A stretch of DNA of 64,000 nucleotides from Dissulfurirhabdus thermomarina (GCF_012979235.1 NZ_JAATWC010000010.1:1-64000), one strand, 5' to 3'. Shown: positions 45,137-54,098, counted from the stretch's first letter. Numbers and translations: made by a program. The notes: generated by a model from the sequence alone, not told the origin.

Positions 45137-46043
45137 CTTCGAACTCCTTCCGGTCCTCGTTCCATCGGTATCCGCTGGCGGCCCAGAGGGCCTCTATCTC
45201 CTTCAACCCGATATCGAGCTTCGTGGCCGGGGCCAGCACGTCGTAGACGGTGAGGATCTCCTGGTCGTCGATGACGTGGTTGCCGTCGAGGTCGGCCCAG
45301 TGCAGGGGGCGCACCTCGAGCGCCGCCGTGCCGCCGGTCTCGTGGCGGCCGCGGGCCATGCCGCCGCGGTAGTTCACGCGGCCCGAGAAGGCGAGCCGGC
45401 TGCCCATGGGGATCCCGGGGGCGAGGCGCGCCACGTAGCCGAAGGTGAGCCGGGGCCGGTTGGCCGGGAAGATCCAGACCAGCTCCCGGCCGTCCGCCGC
45501 GGTGGAGGTGGGCGGCGGGTCGGCCCGCAGGAGGGTGCAGCCCGCCGGGAGCCGCTCCCGGAGGATCAGGGAGTAGTCGCCCGGGCGTTCCACCTGGAGG
45601 CGGAGCAGCACGGGGAAGGCGGCGCCCGGGGCGGCGTGGGGCGGCAGCCGCCGCTCGGCCACGATACGCCCGTGGGCGGGCCCCCGGGCCAGCCACCAGG
45701 CCGCGCCCCCGGCCAGCGCCGCCGCCAGGACGGCCAGGAGGAGCACGAGGGGCCGGGACGGGCGGCGGCCGGTCGCCGTCTCGCCTTCTGCCGCTTCCGC
45801 CGGCTGGAGGGCCTCCAGGGGCATCTCCAGGGCCTCGGCCAGCCGGAGGGCGTTGTCCCGCTTGATGGAGGGGCTTCGCCGGTTCTCCCAACGGGAGATG
45901 GTGTCCGTGGTGACGCCCACGGCGGTGGCCACGTAGAGCTGGGTGAGGCCGAGCTCTTCCCGCCTCCGCCGGGCGGCCCGGCCGTCGATGCGCACCATGG
46001 GTGCGCCCTGCCCGTGGTTGTCGTCCAGGTGTTCCATGTGCAA
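45126..46043 (-). CDS. Membrane-tethered XRE-family regulator with periplasmic DUF11-like and EF-hand segments
   Basis: The 305-residue protein has an N-terminal XRE helix-turn-helix (about 18-75: RREELGLTQLYVATAVGVTT, DTISRWENRRSPS), one transmembrane helix (about 97-118, LVLLLAVLAAALAGGAAWWL), then a periplasmic part. The periplasmic part contains a DUF11-like domain (about 125-235) and an EF-hand loop DLDGNHVIDDQE with all calcium-ligand positions. DNA binding is therefore inside the cell and the sensor is outside. ATG 45998 is an alternative start that removes 15 residues. It is divergent from a triheme cytochrome, with three CCGATGTC motifs between them. Confidence 0.82.
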   Translation of the reverse strand: MHMEHLDDNHGQGAPMVRIDGRAARRRREELGLTQLYVATAVGVTTDTISRWENRRSPSIKRDNALRLAEALEMPLEALQPAEAAEGETATGRRPSRPLVLLLAVLAAALAGGAAWWLARGPAHGRIVAERRLPPHAAPGAAFPVLLRLQVERPGDYSLILRERLPAGCTLLRADPPPTSTAADGRELVWIFPANRPRLTFGYVARLAPGIPMGSRLAFSGRVNYRGGMARGRHETGGTAALEVRPLHWADLDGNHVIDDQEILTVYDVLAPATKLDIGLKEIEALWAASGYRWNEDRKEFEGED

Positions 46044-46059
46044 GGGGCCCGGGACCGGG

Positions 46060-46122
46060 CCGATGTCGACCCGGCGCCGGCCGAAGCCGGCCCGACATCG
46101 GGCGGCACGCGGCCCGATGTCC
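46060..46122. promoter_or_regulatory. Three-copy operator-like motif between XRE-TM gene and cytochrome
   Basis: CCGATGTC occurs at 46060 and 46114 on the plus strand and inverted as CGACATCGG at 46093. The first two copies form an inverted repeat around a GCCGGC-rich loop. The arrangement suggests binding sites for the divergent XRE regulator. A CCCCTT/AAGGGG hairpin follows at 46121-46138. Confidence 0.5.
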
Positions 46123-46230
46123 CCTTCAGGCTAAGGGGTTCGGGGCCTAGAGTCAAACCAGGAAAGGCGGGCGCCGCGCCAGGCGCCCCTCGGGACACGG
46201 ACGACAACGACGAACGAAAGGAGACGAACC

Positions 46231-46707
46231 ATGAAGCGACACCCAGGCCCACGAACCACCCCGTTGCTCCTCCCCTGGATCGCGGCCGCCTTGATCCTGG
46301 CGGTTGCTCCGGCCCCGGCGGCGGAGCCGCCGGAGACCCTCACCCTGGATCTCCAGGCCATGTGCCCGGACATCCCGGGCCTTCCGGCGAACAAGAAGGC
46401 GGTGACGGACTTCAGCCACCGGCGGCACGCGGAGGTCTACCTCCCGGGGAACCAGGCGGCCTCGGGCCTCGCCTACCGGGACGACTTCACCTGCGCGGCC
46501 TGCCACCCGGGCGCGGCCTCGAAGGCGGAGCTGCTCGGCGCGGATCCCTGCCGGCGGGTGGAGGAACGGCTTCGGGGCGCGGGCGGGCCCGCGCGGTTCG
46601 CCGCCGGCTACCACAAGACCTGCAAGGGCTGCCACAAGGCCATGAAGGCCGCGGGGAAGGCGGCGGGCCCCACGAAGTGCGCGGGCTGCCACGGCAGGAA
46701 GCGCTAA
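46231..46707 (+). CDS. Small periplasmic multiheme cytochrome c (three CxxCH)
   Basis: The 158-residue exported protein has a signal peptide (about 1-31) and three heme sites: CAACH (about 89), CKGCH (about 130) and CAGCH (about 149). FSHRRHAEVYL supplies extra His ligands, as in cytochrome c7/c3-like proteins. A lone cysteine at DPCRRV is not part of a CxxCH. It probably carries electrons in the periplasm. AAAGGAG precedes the ATG. Divergent from the membrane-tethered regulator; the next gene follows after 58 bp. Confidence 0.8.
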   Translation: MKRHPGPRTTPLLLPWIAAALILAVAPAPAAEPPETLTLDLQAMCPDIPGLPANKKAVTDFSHRRHAEVYLPGNQAASGLAYRDDFTCAACHPGAASKAELLGADPCRRVEERLRGAGGPARFAAGYHKTCKGCHKAMKAAGKAAGPTKCAGCHGRKR

Positions 46708-46765
46708 GGCGGGGATGCATCCCCTGCCGGAACGGGCCGACGGCCCGGAAGAAAAGGAGGACATC

Positions 46766-47272
46766 ATGAAACGACATGCGAAGTGGGAGAAGACACGTGG
46801 GCGCAAGGGCATCCTGCTGGCCGGGGCCGTCGCCCTGGTGATCCTGGCGGGCGGCCTCCGGGCGGAGGCCGGTACGGTGACGGCGGTCTTCCCGGAAGGG
46901 ACGCCCGCCTGCGAGGCGGCCGCCGCCGTGGCCGGCCCGGGCTGCACGGCCGCGGGCACCACCGGGCCGCTGGTGGTGGTCCGGGACGACAAGGCCGTTC
47001 GGGGCGCCAAGCCGGGTCGAACCGTGCTGCTCCTCCCGGACGGCGGCACCAAGGCCGTCGGGCAGGTGATCGGGCTGGTGCCGGCCGGGGCTTCCCCGGA
47101 CGATGTGGCCGCGGCCCTGGTGAAGGCGGCCTCTCCCGCCGTGGCCTGGACCGGGACGAAGGGCGGTGAGGTCCTCGTCATCGGGACGGAGAAGCCGCTC
47201 GGCGTGAGACAGGGCGACACCGTCCGCTGCAAGGTGCGCCGGGCGGCGCGCCGGAAGATCGAGGGCTGCTGA
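46766..47272 (+). CDS. Exported protein of unknown function
   Basis: The 168-residue protein has a signal peptide (about 1-36, ILLAGAVALVILAGGLRAEA) and a compact domain of predicted strands with three cysteines near TPACEAAAAVAGPGCT and a final Cys. Segments such as GKPGRTVLLLP-like turn sequences (AKPGRTVLLLPDGG) give no clear family. AAAAGGAGG precedes the ATG. It is probably co-transcribed with the cytochrome and under the same regulator. The C-terminal end is basic (KVRRAARRKIEGC). Confidence 0.65.
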   Translation: MKRHAKWEKTRGRKGILLAGAVALVILAGGLRAEAGTVTAVFPEGTPACEAAAAVAGPGCTAAGTTGPLVVVRDDKAVRGAKPGRTVLLLPDGGTKAVGQVIGLVPAGASPDDVAAALVKAASPAVAWTGTKGGEVLVIGTEKPLGVRQGDTVRCKVRRAARRKIEGC

Positions 47273-47282
47273 ACCGAGCCCC

Positions 47283-47317
47283 GGAGGGACCCGTCCACTG
47301 GCCGGGCGGGTCCCTCC
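47283..47317. terminator. Bidirectional terminator hairpin
   Basis: GGAGGGACCCG pairs with CGGGTCCCTCC over 11 bp, between two convergent genes. A short GTTT follows on the plus strand. Confidence 0.7.
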
Positions 47318-47320
47318 GTT

Positions 47321-48094
47321 TCAGGTGCCGGCGAAGGGGGGCGGAAGCCGCCGCCCCGCCAGCTCCGCCATCCGGAGGGCGTCCGAGGCGGCGTCCCCGG
47401 AGGCGGTGTTGTCGAAGAAACAGAAGGTCTCGACACCCCACGAGCGGATGGTCTCGAGCCAGGCCCCGAGGCGCTCGTCGCCGTAGCGGCCCCGGTAGAG
47501 CCCCTCGGCTCCGTGGAGGCGCACGTAGGCGAAGTCGGCGGTGACCCGGACGCTCATGGGATAACGGCCGGCGGTGTCGGCCACCACCCAGGCCACGTTC
47601 CGCGCCTCGAGGCACCGCCACGCCGCCGGGGCGTGCCAGGAGGAGTGGCGGGCCTCCAGGGCGAGGCGGCCGCCGCCGGCGGCCAGGTCCAGGAACCGCC
47701 CGAGGCGGTCCGGGTCGAAGGGAAGGTCGGGGGGCAGTTGGACCAGGGCCACGGCGAGCTTCTCCCCCAGGGGGGCGGGGTCGGCCCAGATCCGGCGGGC
47801 GGAGTCGGGCTCCACCTCCAGGCGGCGGACGTGGGTGAGGTAGCGGTGGACCTTCACGGCCCAGAGGAAGCCCGGGGGCGTCCGCCGGGCCCAGCCCTCC
47901 CAGGTCTTGGCCGGGAAGGAGCGGTAGAAGGAGGCGTTGAGCTCCACGGCCCCGAAGACGCCCGCGTAGAACTCGAGGCGCCGGGCCTGCGGGAGCCCCG
48001 GCGGGTAGAGGCGCCCTTCGAACTCGGGGTAGTTCCAGCCGCTGGTCCCCACGTGGATCGGGGGGGCGTGGCGGTCGGCGCGGCTCCTTGGCAT
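47321..48094 (-). CDS. DUF72 domain protein
   Basis: The 257-residue protein is a TIM-barrel-like DUF72 member. It shows the opening HVGTSGWNYPEFEGRLYPPG, the ELNASFYRSFPAKTWEGW segment, the LALEARHSSW site and the C-terminal CFFDNTASGDAASDALRM. Charged residues at the barrel mouth suggest an enzyme, possibly a nuclease, but no activity is proven for the family. It is a single leftward gene ending at the shared terminator. Confidence 0.88.
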   Translation of the reverse strand: MPRSRADRHAPPIHVGTSGWNYPEFEGRLYPPGLPQARRLEFYAGVFGAVELNASFYRSFPAKTWEGWARRTPPGFLWAVKVHRYLTHVRRLEVEPDSARRIWADPAPLGEKLAVALVQLPPDLPFDPDRLGRFLDLAAGGGRLALEARHSSWHAPAAWRCLEARNVAWVVADTAGRYPMSVRVTADFAYVRLHGAEGLYRGRYGDERLGAWLETIRSWGVETFCFFDNTASGDAASDALRMAELAGRRLPPPFAGT

Positions 48095-48193
48095 GGCGGG
48101 CGGTGATGGGGTATGAATGGCCCCGGGACCGGTTTCGATTATGAGCGGCCGCCGGGGCCGCCGTCAACCGGGTCCGTCCAGAGGAGGGGCGCC

Positions 48194-48676
48194 ATGACCG
48201 TTCACCCACCGGGGCCGCATCGGGAGGGTTGGCGGGACCGCCTGGAGCGGTTCAAGCCGGGGGCCTGCCGCCGGACGCACCTCATGGTCTCCGGTCTGGT
48301 CTGGGCCGTGGTGGGCGCCGTCATGCTGGCCCGCGGCGCGGCCTGGCTCCGGCCGTGGGGCGATCTCACCCGCGGCCTCGTCCTGGTGGGGGCGCTGGCC
48401 GCCGGCGCCGCCAAGGCCCGGTGGGTCCTCGACGGGGTGGCCGGCCGGATCGCGGCACGCATCGAGCGACGGGGGGACGGCCGGTGCCTCGGCGGGTTCC
48501 TCTCCCTTTCCAACTGGGCCCTGGTGGCCCTCATGATCCTCTTCGGCCGGGGGCTCCGGGCCGTCGGTGTCCCGGCGGCCCCGGCGGGCTGCCTCTACAT
48601 CGCCGTGGGCTTCGGCCTCTTGGTTTCCAGCCGGGTCGTCTGGCGGGCCTGGGCCGGGTCGGCCGCGCCGGGCTGA
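48194..48676 (+). CDS. Small membrane protein, unknown function
   Basis: The 160-residue protein has about four hydrophobic helices (about 35-55, 60-80, 103-122 and 130-150) and a basic N-terminus. RFKPGACRRTHLMVSGLVWA and VGAVMLARG mark the first helix. No known family is recognised. GAGGAGGGG precedes ATG 48194. It converges with the MinD-like gene, 18 bp away. Confidence 0.65.
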   Translation: MTVHPPGPHREGWRDRLERFKPGACRRTHLMVSGLVWAVVGAVMLARGAAWLRPWGDLTRGLVLVGALAAGAAKARWVLDGVAGRIAARIERRGDGRCLGGFLSLSNWALVALMILFGRGLRAVGVPAAPAGCLYIAVGFGLLVSSRVVWRAWAGSAAPG

Positions 48677-48694
48677 CAGCCGCGGCCGCCCCGG

Positions 48695-49591
48695 TCAGGC
48701 CGCGGCCGCCAGCCGGGCGACCTTCTCCGCCACGGCCGTGCCGATCTCCTCCAGGGCCCGGGCGGCCGGGGAGGCCGGCGCCGCTTCCAGGACGGGCAGG
48801 TAGGCCCGGACCGCCGCGGTCACCGCCGGGTCTTCCGGGATGGCCCCCAGGAGCGGGAGATCCACCCCCACGTAGCCGGCCAGGAGCCGCCGGAGCTGCG
48901 CGATGTTCAGGTGCGACTTGGCCCCCACCCGGTTGAGCACCAGGTGGGGGATGAAGCCCGCGAGCGCCGCTTCCGCGGCGGCCCGGGTCTCGGGCCCTTC
49001 CCGGCTCGCCAGCTCGAAGATCTCGTCCATGCGGTTGAAGTCCGCCTCGGAGAGCGGCGCACCCAGCGGTCCCCGGGCGGTGAGCACGCCCAGGACCTTC
49101 CGGATGGCGGCCAGCTTCACGAACCGGTAGAGGTCCAGGATGGACGTGGGATCCGGCGTCGCGATGCAGACGGGAAGGTCCGCCATGAGAAAGAAGTCGA
49201 GGGCGTGGTAGTTGGTGCCGGCGCCCACGTCGGCCACCACCACGTCGGCCTCCAGCCTTCGGACGTGGCGGATGAGGCGCTGCTTCGAGGCATAGGGGAG
49301 GTTGGAGGTCTTGAGGGTCTCTCCGGTCCCGGTGATCACCCGCAGCCCGTGGAAGGCCGGGAGCGGCTCCGCCACGGCGTCGAGGTCGTCCACCTTCCGG
49401 GCCAGGAAGTCGGTGAGGGTGTGGGCCGGGTGGAAGAGGCCGTAGAGCATGTGGACGTCCGCCCCGCCCACGTCCAGGTCCACCAGCACCACCCGCCGCC
49501 CGGCCCGTGCGAGGTGGAGGGCCAGGTTGGCGGAGAGTATCGTTTTGCCGACGCCGCCCTTGCCCGAGGCGACGGACAGGACGATTGCCAT
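48695..49591 (-). CDS. MinD/ParA-family ATPase (FlhG-like)
   Basis: The 298-residue ATPase begins SVASGKGGVGKTILSANLAL, a deviant Walker A with the signature lysine. Walker A' is VVLVDLDVGGADVHM, and the region ADVVVADVGAGTNYHALDFF is the switch II part. Such ATPases place or load large complexes (flagella, pili, division proteins) or deliver iron-sulfur clusters. The C-terminal third, FIPHLVLNRVGAKSHLNIAQ, is typical of FlhG-like or unclassified members. No flagellar genes are nearby, so the partner is unknown. ATG 49591 is chosen at the start of homology. Confidence 0.85.
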   Translation of the reverse strand: MAIVLSVASGKGGVGKTILSANLALHLARAGRRVVLVDLDVGGADVHMLYGLFHPAHTLTDFLARKVDDLDAVAEPLPAFHGLRVITGTGETLKTSNLPYASKQRLIRHVRRLEADVVVADVGAGTNYHALDFFLMADLPVCIATPDPTSILDLYRFVKLAAIRKVLGVLTARGPLGAPLSEADFNRMDEIFELASREGPETRAAAEAALAGFIPHLVLNRVGAKSHLNIAQLRRLLAGYVGVDLPLLGAIPEDPAVTAAVRAYLPVLEAAPASPAARALEEIGTAVAEKVARLAAAA

Positions 49592-49796
49592 GGAGTGCCT
49601 TCCGGTCCGCGGTGGATGGGTCGCCTCCGCCGGGCGGGGTCGTCCCGGCGGGTCTCTTCTCTCATCGACCTTCACGGGGCGGCGGTTAAACGGGGCTTCT
49701 CGACGTTTCGCGTGGAGGGGTTCTCCGGGCCCGAATCTGCACGGCGGGATGTGAAGCCGGGGCCCCGGTGGGGGTGCGGGCCCATCGGCCCGGCCG

Positions 49797-50567
49797 TCAT
49801 CGTGCCGGTCTTCTGCCCTTCGTCCCGGTCGCCGGCCCCGTCCCCGGGGGGGCGTGGATGGCCGTCAGCTCCGCGGTGAAGCGGCCCACGATCACCTCGG
49901 TCTCCACCTTGACGGGGAGACGCCGGTCGTCGTCCGTGAGCCAGACCCAGAGCCGCGCCCCCGGGCTCTTGCGGAAGACGCCGCCGATGCCCTCCATCCG
50001 GGGTTCCACCAGGATGGCGTCGAACCGGCCGGCGGGCGTCTCCACCCGTTCCCGCCGGTGGACCACGGCGACGCCGGTCACCACCCGCTTGCCGTCGGTG
50101 ACGGCCAGGGTGAAGTTGCCCTCCGTGGCCTCGGGCCGGGTGCGGTAGGCGAGGAAGCAGGAGAGGGGATCCTGCACGCCGGGCGGGACGGGGACGATCC
50201 GGGCGAGCCGTTCTCCCTGGTAGCGGCGGGCGAGGCCGGCCGCGGGGTCGAAGTGGACCTCCACGGGGGGGCGGCGGCGCCATCCCTCCCGGACGAACTT
50301 CGAGTAGAGGAGGGGGCGGCCGGTGGCGAGGTCCACGGTGGTCTCCACGAGGTCCCGCACCGGGAAGACCGCGTCGAGGTAGGCCAGGGTCCGGGCCCGG
50401 GCCCGGAAGACCACGGTCCCCGGCGGGCCCGGGGCCACCTCGAGCTCGGCCCTGGCCGCCGGGACGAGGCCCCACCGGATCCGGTACTCGAGCCGCTCCC
50501 CCACCAGGCCGGCCAGGGAGGCCGCCCCGGCCGGGGCGGCGGGCAGGAGGAGGCAGAGCGCCAGCAT
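49797..50567 (-). CDS. DUF3108 domain exported protein
   Basis: The 256-residue protein has a signal peptide (about 1-17, LALCLLLPAAPAGAAS) and a periplasmic beta-rich domain with the DUF3108 pattern: GERLEYRIRWGLVPAARAEL, RARTLAYLDAVFPVRDLVET and VWLTDDDRRLPVKVETEVIV. Homologues are common in Desulfobacterota and are often linked to envelope biogenesis, but none has a clear function. The ATG at 50567 lacks a strong site. Divergent from dinB. Confidence 0.82.
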   Translation of the reverse strand: MLALCLLLPAAPAGAASLAGLVGERLEYRIRWGLVPAARAELEVAPGPPGTVVFRARARTLAYLDAVFPVRDLVETTVDLATGRPLLYSKFVREGWRRRPPVEVHFDPAAGLARRYQGERLARIVPVPPGVQDPLSCFLAYRTRPEATEGNFTLAVTDGKRVVTGVAVVHRRERVETPAGRFDAILVEPRMEGIGGVFRKSPGARLWVWLTDDDRRLPVKVETEVIVGRFTAELTAIHAPPGTGPATGTKGRRPAR

Positions 50568-50684
50568 CCAGGCCGCGGCGCGGGACGGGGGGGCTCCGCG
50601 GCGGCGCGGGGGTGGGGTATCATGGGAAGGGTGCCCGCGGCCCGGGGAGGGCCGGGACCGCCGCGCGCCCCGCGGGGAGGTGCC

Positions 50685-51890
50685 ATGGACGGCGGCCGAG
50701 ACAGGGAACTCCGGTGCATCGTGCACCTCGACATGGACGCCTTCTTCGCGTCCGTGGAGGCGCTCGACCGCCCGGAGCTCCGCGGGCGCCCGGTGATCGT
50801 GGGCGGGACCGGGCCCCGGGGGGTGGTGGCCGCCGCCTCCTACGAGGCGCGCCGCCACGGCGTCCACTCGGCCATGCCCATGACCCGCGCCCGGCGCCTC
50901 TGCCCGGGGGCCGTGGTCCTGCCGCCCCGAGCGGCCCGCTACCGGGAGGTCTCCCGGGCCGTCTTCGAGATCTTCCGTTCCTTCACCCCCCTGGTGGAGC
51001 CGGTCTCCATCGACGAGGCCTTCCTGGATCTCACCGGCACGGAGGCGCTCCACGGGCCGCCGGCGGCGGCCGCCGCCGAGATCCGCCGCCGCGTCCGCGG
51101 GGAGACCGGCCTCACGGTCTCGGCCGGGGTCGCCCCGAACAAGCTCCTGGCGAAGATCGCCTCCGACCTCGGCAAACCCGACGGGCTCGTGGTGGTGCCG
51201 CCCGGCCGGGAGCAGGAATTCCTGGACCCCCTGCCCGTGGGACGGATCTGGGGGGTGGGCGAGGTGACCCGGCGGGTCCTCGGGCGGATGGGGGTCCGGA
51301 CCGTCCGGGACCTCCGGGCCTTGGACCGGGAGGGCCTGGTGCGCCGGTTCGGGGCGGCGGGGCACCGGCTCTACCTCCGGGCCCGCGGGCGGGACGCCTC
51401 GCCGGTGGCGCCGCCGGGGCCGCCGAAGTCCGTGGGCCGGGAGGAGACCTTCCCCCGGGATCTCCGGGGAGAGGCGGCCCTCCGGCCGGTGCTCCTCCGG
51501 CTGGCGGGGGAGGTGGGCCGCCGGCTCCGCCGGCGCGGCCTGGCGGGCCGGACCGTGGTGCTCAAGGTCCGCTTCGGGGATTTTTCCACGGTGACCCGCT
51601 CCGTCACCCTGCCGGCCCCGGTGGACGACGACGGGGCCGTCTTCCATGCCGGCCTGGAGCTCCTGGGCCGGGTGCCGCCGGAGCGGCCGGTGCGGCTTTT
51701 GGGGCTCACCGTCACCGGGTTCGGACCGGAGGGGGCGTGGCGCCAACTCTCTCTCTTCGGGGGGCCGGGGGCTGCGGCGTCACGGGAGGCGCTCAACCGG
51801 GCCCTGGACCGGCTGCGGGAGCGCTACGGCGGGGACGTGGTGGTGCCGGGGAGCCTGCTCCCGGGCGGGGAGGAGGGACCCGGCGGCTGA
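50685..51890 (+). CDS. dinB: DNA polymerase IV (Y-family)
   Basis: The 401-residue polymerase performs translesion synthesis. Catalytic acidic residues are in HLDMDAFFASVEALDRPELR and PVSIDEAFLDLTG. Finger-domain YEARRHGVHSAMPMTRARRL and thumb GVAPNKLLAKIASDLGKPDG are normal. The little-finger domain is about 245-360, ending with a QLSLFG clamp-binding motif at about 366. The last 35 or so residues are variable. CGGGGAGG precedes the ATG. Its final 111 bp overlap the 3' end of prc on the other strand. Confidence 0.95.
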   Translation: MDGGRDRELRCIVHLDMDAFFASVEALDRPELRGRPVIVGGTGPRGVVAAASYEARRHGVHSAMPMTRARRLCPGAVVLPPRAARYREVSRAVFEIFRSFTPLVEPVSIDEAFLDLTGTEALHGPPAAAAAEIRRRVRGETGLTVSAGVAPNKLLAKIASDLGKPDGLVVVPPGREQEFLDPLPVGRIWGVGEVTRRVLGRMGVRTVRDLRALDREGLVRRFGAAGHRLYLRARGRDASPVAPPGPPKSVGREETFPRDLRGEAALRPVLLRLAGEVGRRLRRRGLAGRTVVLKVRFGDFSTVTRSVTLPAPVDDDGAVFHAGLELLGRVPPERPVRLLGLTVTGFGPEGAWRQLSLFGGPGAAASREALNRALDRLRERYGGDVVVPGSLLPGGEEGPGG

Positions 51891-54098
51891 AGGGGCCTTG
51901 CGGGCCGAGGCGGGGCCGCCGAGGTCCGCCAGGACCTGGATGGCCTCCCGGACCACGGGGTCTTCGCGGACGGCCTTCCGCCAGGCGTCGGGGCCGGTGG
52001 CGTTGTCGTCCGCCTCGGGCGGCGGCAGGGCGTCGTCGAAGGGGGCGGCCTGGTGCGGCGCGGTGCGGCTGCGGGCGCGGTCGCTGGCGAGGGCGGCCCG
52101 GATGGCGGCCAGGTCCAGGGACCGGCGCGTGTCGGCCTGCCGCTGGGCGCTTTCCTCCATGGCCCGCCGGATCTCGGCGAAGGCCGGGTCGGTGGCCACG
52201 CGGCGGGCGCTGGCCGCCTTCACCGCCGCCAGGCGCCCGCGGATCGGCCCCGGCCACGGTGTGAAGGCCACGGGCGGCACCGTGTCCCAGGGGAGGGCGA
52301 AGTCGAGGTAGCGCTCCCCGGTCTTGAGGGCGTTGAGCCGGTCGGGCAGGACGATGTCCGGCACCACCCCCTTGAACTGGGTGGTCTCCCCGGTCACCCG
52401 GTAGAACTTCTGTATGGTGATCATGAGGGCGCCCAGGGGCTTGTACTTGGCGAAACGACCGTTGCGGACCATGTAGTCCATGTCCACCATGGCCTGGACG
52501 GTGCCCTTGCCGTGGGTGTGTTCCCCTCCCATGATCACCGCGCGGCCGTAGTCCTGGAGGGCCGCCGCGAGGATCTCGGAGGCCGAGGCGCTGAACTGGT
52601 TGACCAGGACCACCACCGGGCCGTCGTAGACCACGGCGGGGTCGTCGTCGGCGAGGACCTGGACGCTCCCGTCGCTGTTCTTGACCTGCACCACCGGGCC
52701 GGAGGGAATGAAGAGGCCGGTGATGTCCACGGCGTCCACCAGGGAACCGCCCCCGTTGTTGCGGATGTCCAGGACCAGGCCCCGGATGTGCCGGGCCTCG
52801 AGGGCCTTGAGGGCCTTTCGCACGTCGTCGGTGGAGCTGCGGCCCTTGCCGCCGTTGTTGATGGCCTGGAAATCCCGGTAGAAGGAGGGGATCCGGAGGT
52901 AGCCCACCGGGCGGTCCGCCGGTCCGAGGACCATGTCCTTCACGAAGGTCTCCTCGATCTGGACCACGTCCCGGACGATGGGGATGACCTTGATGGTGCC
53001 GTCCGGCTTGCGGACCGTGAGCCGGACCTCGGAACCCTTCCGGCCGCGGATGAGCTCCACCGCGTCCCGGAGCCGCATGCCGGTGATCTCCACGGGTTCG
53101 GCGCCGGCCTCTCCCACCTTGAGGATGGCGTCCTCGGGCTCGAGCTCGCCCTGGCGGTAGGCCGCCCCGCCGGGGATGACCCGCACCACCTTGACGTAGC
53201 CGTCCTCCTCCCGGAGGAGGGCGCCGATCCCCTCCAGGGAGCCCTTCATGCTGATGTCGAAGTCTTCCTTCTGGAGGGGGGCGAGGTAGTTCGTGTGCGG
53301 GTCGAAGGCCCGGGCCACCGCGTCGAAGAGCCGGTCGTAGTAGTCGCGTTCCTTCTCCTTGAGCAGCCGGTCGAAGAACTGCTCGTAGGCCGCGCGGACC
53401 TTCTCGCGCGCCTTGGCACGAAGGGCCGGGTCCTCGGCCGGCGGGGCGGCGTCCTTCGCCCCGGGGGCGCCGGCCTCCGTCCGGGCCATGTCGAGGAGGT
53501 CGAGGTAGCGCAACGCCACCTGGTAGTGGAGGATCCGGCGCCAGCGCTGGTTCAGCTCCTTCCGGGAGCGGCAGAAATCGAGCTTCTCCGGGTCGGTCTC
53601 GAGGGTCTCCCGGGACGAGAGGGGGAAGTCCGCGGCCAGGAGGCCGCGGACCATCTCCCGGACCTCCTTCACCCGGGCCTTCATGAGGGAGGCGCTCAGA
53701 TCCACGAGGGGCATGCTGCGACCGGCCAGTTCCTGGTCGATGTCGGTCTCGAAGGCCCGAAGCCGCGTCACGTCGTCCTGGAGCAGGAAGCGCTTCTGGA
53801 AGTCCAGGGTCTTCAGGTAGAGGGCGAAGGCGTGCCGCGAGAGCTCGTCGTCGATCCGCTTGTGGCTGAAGTGGTGGCTCTCGAGCTGGGTCCGGACGAG
53901 GAGCCCGAGGAGGCGGGCACGGTTGGCCTCGAAGTCGAAGCCGGAGAAGGCCGGGGCCGCCCGCGGGACCGCGGCCAGGAGGGCGGCCGCCAGGACCAGG
54001 AGGGGCAGGAGACGGAGGCACCGGGGCGTGGCGGCCCGGGCTTGCCTGTGGGCGTGGAGCTTTTCGAACAAGGGATGGATATCCGTGTATCTGCCCAA
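51780..54098 (-). CDS. prc: Carboxy-terminal processing protease Prc (Tsp)
   Basis: The 772-residue periplasmic serine protease degrades proteins from their C-termini. It has a signal region (about 25-50), an N-terminal helical domain, a PDZ domain (about 270-350, GSLEGIGALLREEDGYVKVV) and the S41 core with catalytic Ser in NQFSASASEILAAAL and Lys in HTHGKGTVQ. The tail after about 690 is low in complexity. The last 37 codons are antisense to dinB, so the natural end may have been lost and the frame extended. The start is uncertain: TTG 54098 or a TTG a few codons later; no ATG fits. Confidence 0.9.
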   Translation of the reverse strand: MGRYTDIHPLFEKLHAHRQARAATPRCLRLLPLLVLAAALLAAVPRAAPAFSGFDFEANRARLLGLLVRTQLESHHFSHKRIDDELSRHAFALYLKTLDFQKRFLLQDDVTRLRAFETDIDQELAGRSMPLVDLSASLMKARVKEVREMVRGLLAADFPLSSRETLETDPEKLDFCRSRKELNQRWRRILHYQVALRYLDLLDMARTEAGAPGAKDAAPPAEDPALRAKAREKVRAAYEQFFDRLLKEKERDYYDRLFDAVARAFDPHTNYLAPLQKEDFDISMKGSLEGIGALLREEDGYVKVVRVIPGGAAYRQGELEPEDAILKVGEAGAEPVEITGMRLRDAVELIRGRKGSEVRLTVRKPDGTIKVIPIVRDVVQIEETFVKDMVLGPADRPVGYLRIPSFYRDFQAINNGGKGRSSTDDVRKALKALEARHIRGLVLDIRNNGGGSLVDAVDITGLFIPSGPVVQVKNSDGSVQVLADDDPAVVYDGPVVVLVNQFSASASEILAAALQDYGRAVIMGGEHTHGKGTVQAMVDMDYMVRNGRFAKYKPLGALMITIQKFYRVTGETTQFKGVVPDIVLPDRLNALKTGERYLDFALPWDTVPPVAFTPWPGPIRGRLAAVKAASARRVATDPAFAEIRRAMEESAQRQADTRRSLDLAAIRAALASDRARSRTAPHQAAPFDDALPPPEADDNATGPDAWRKAVREDPVVREAIQVLADLGGPASARKAPSAAGSLLPAREQAPRHHHVPAVALPQPVQGPVERLP

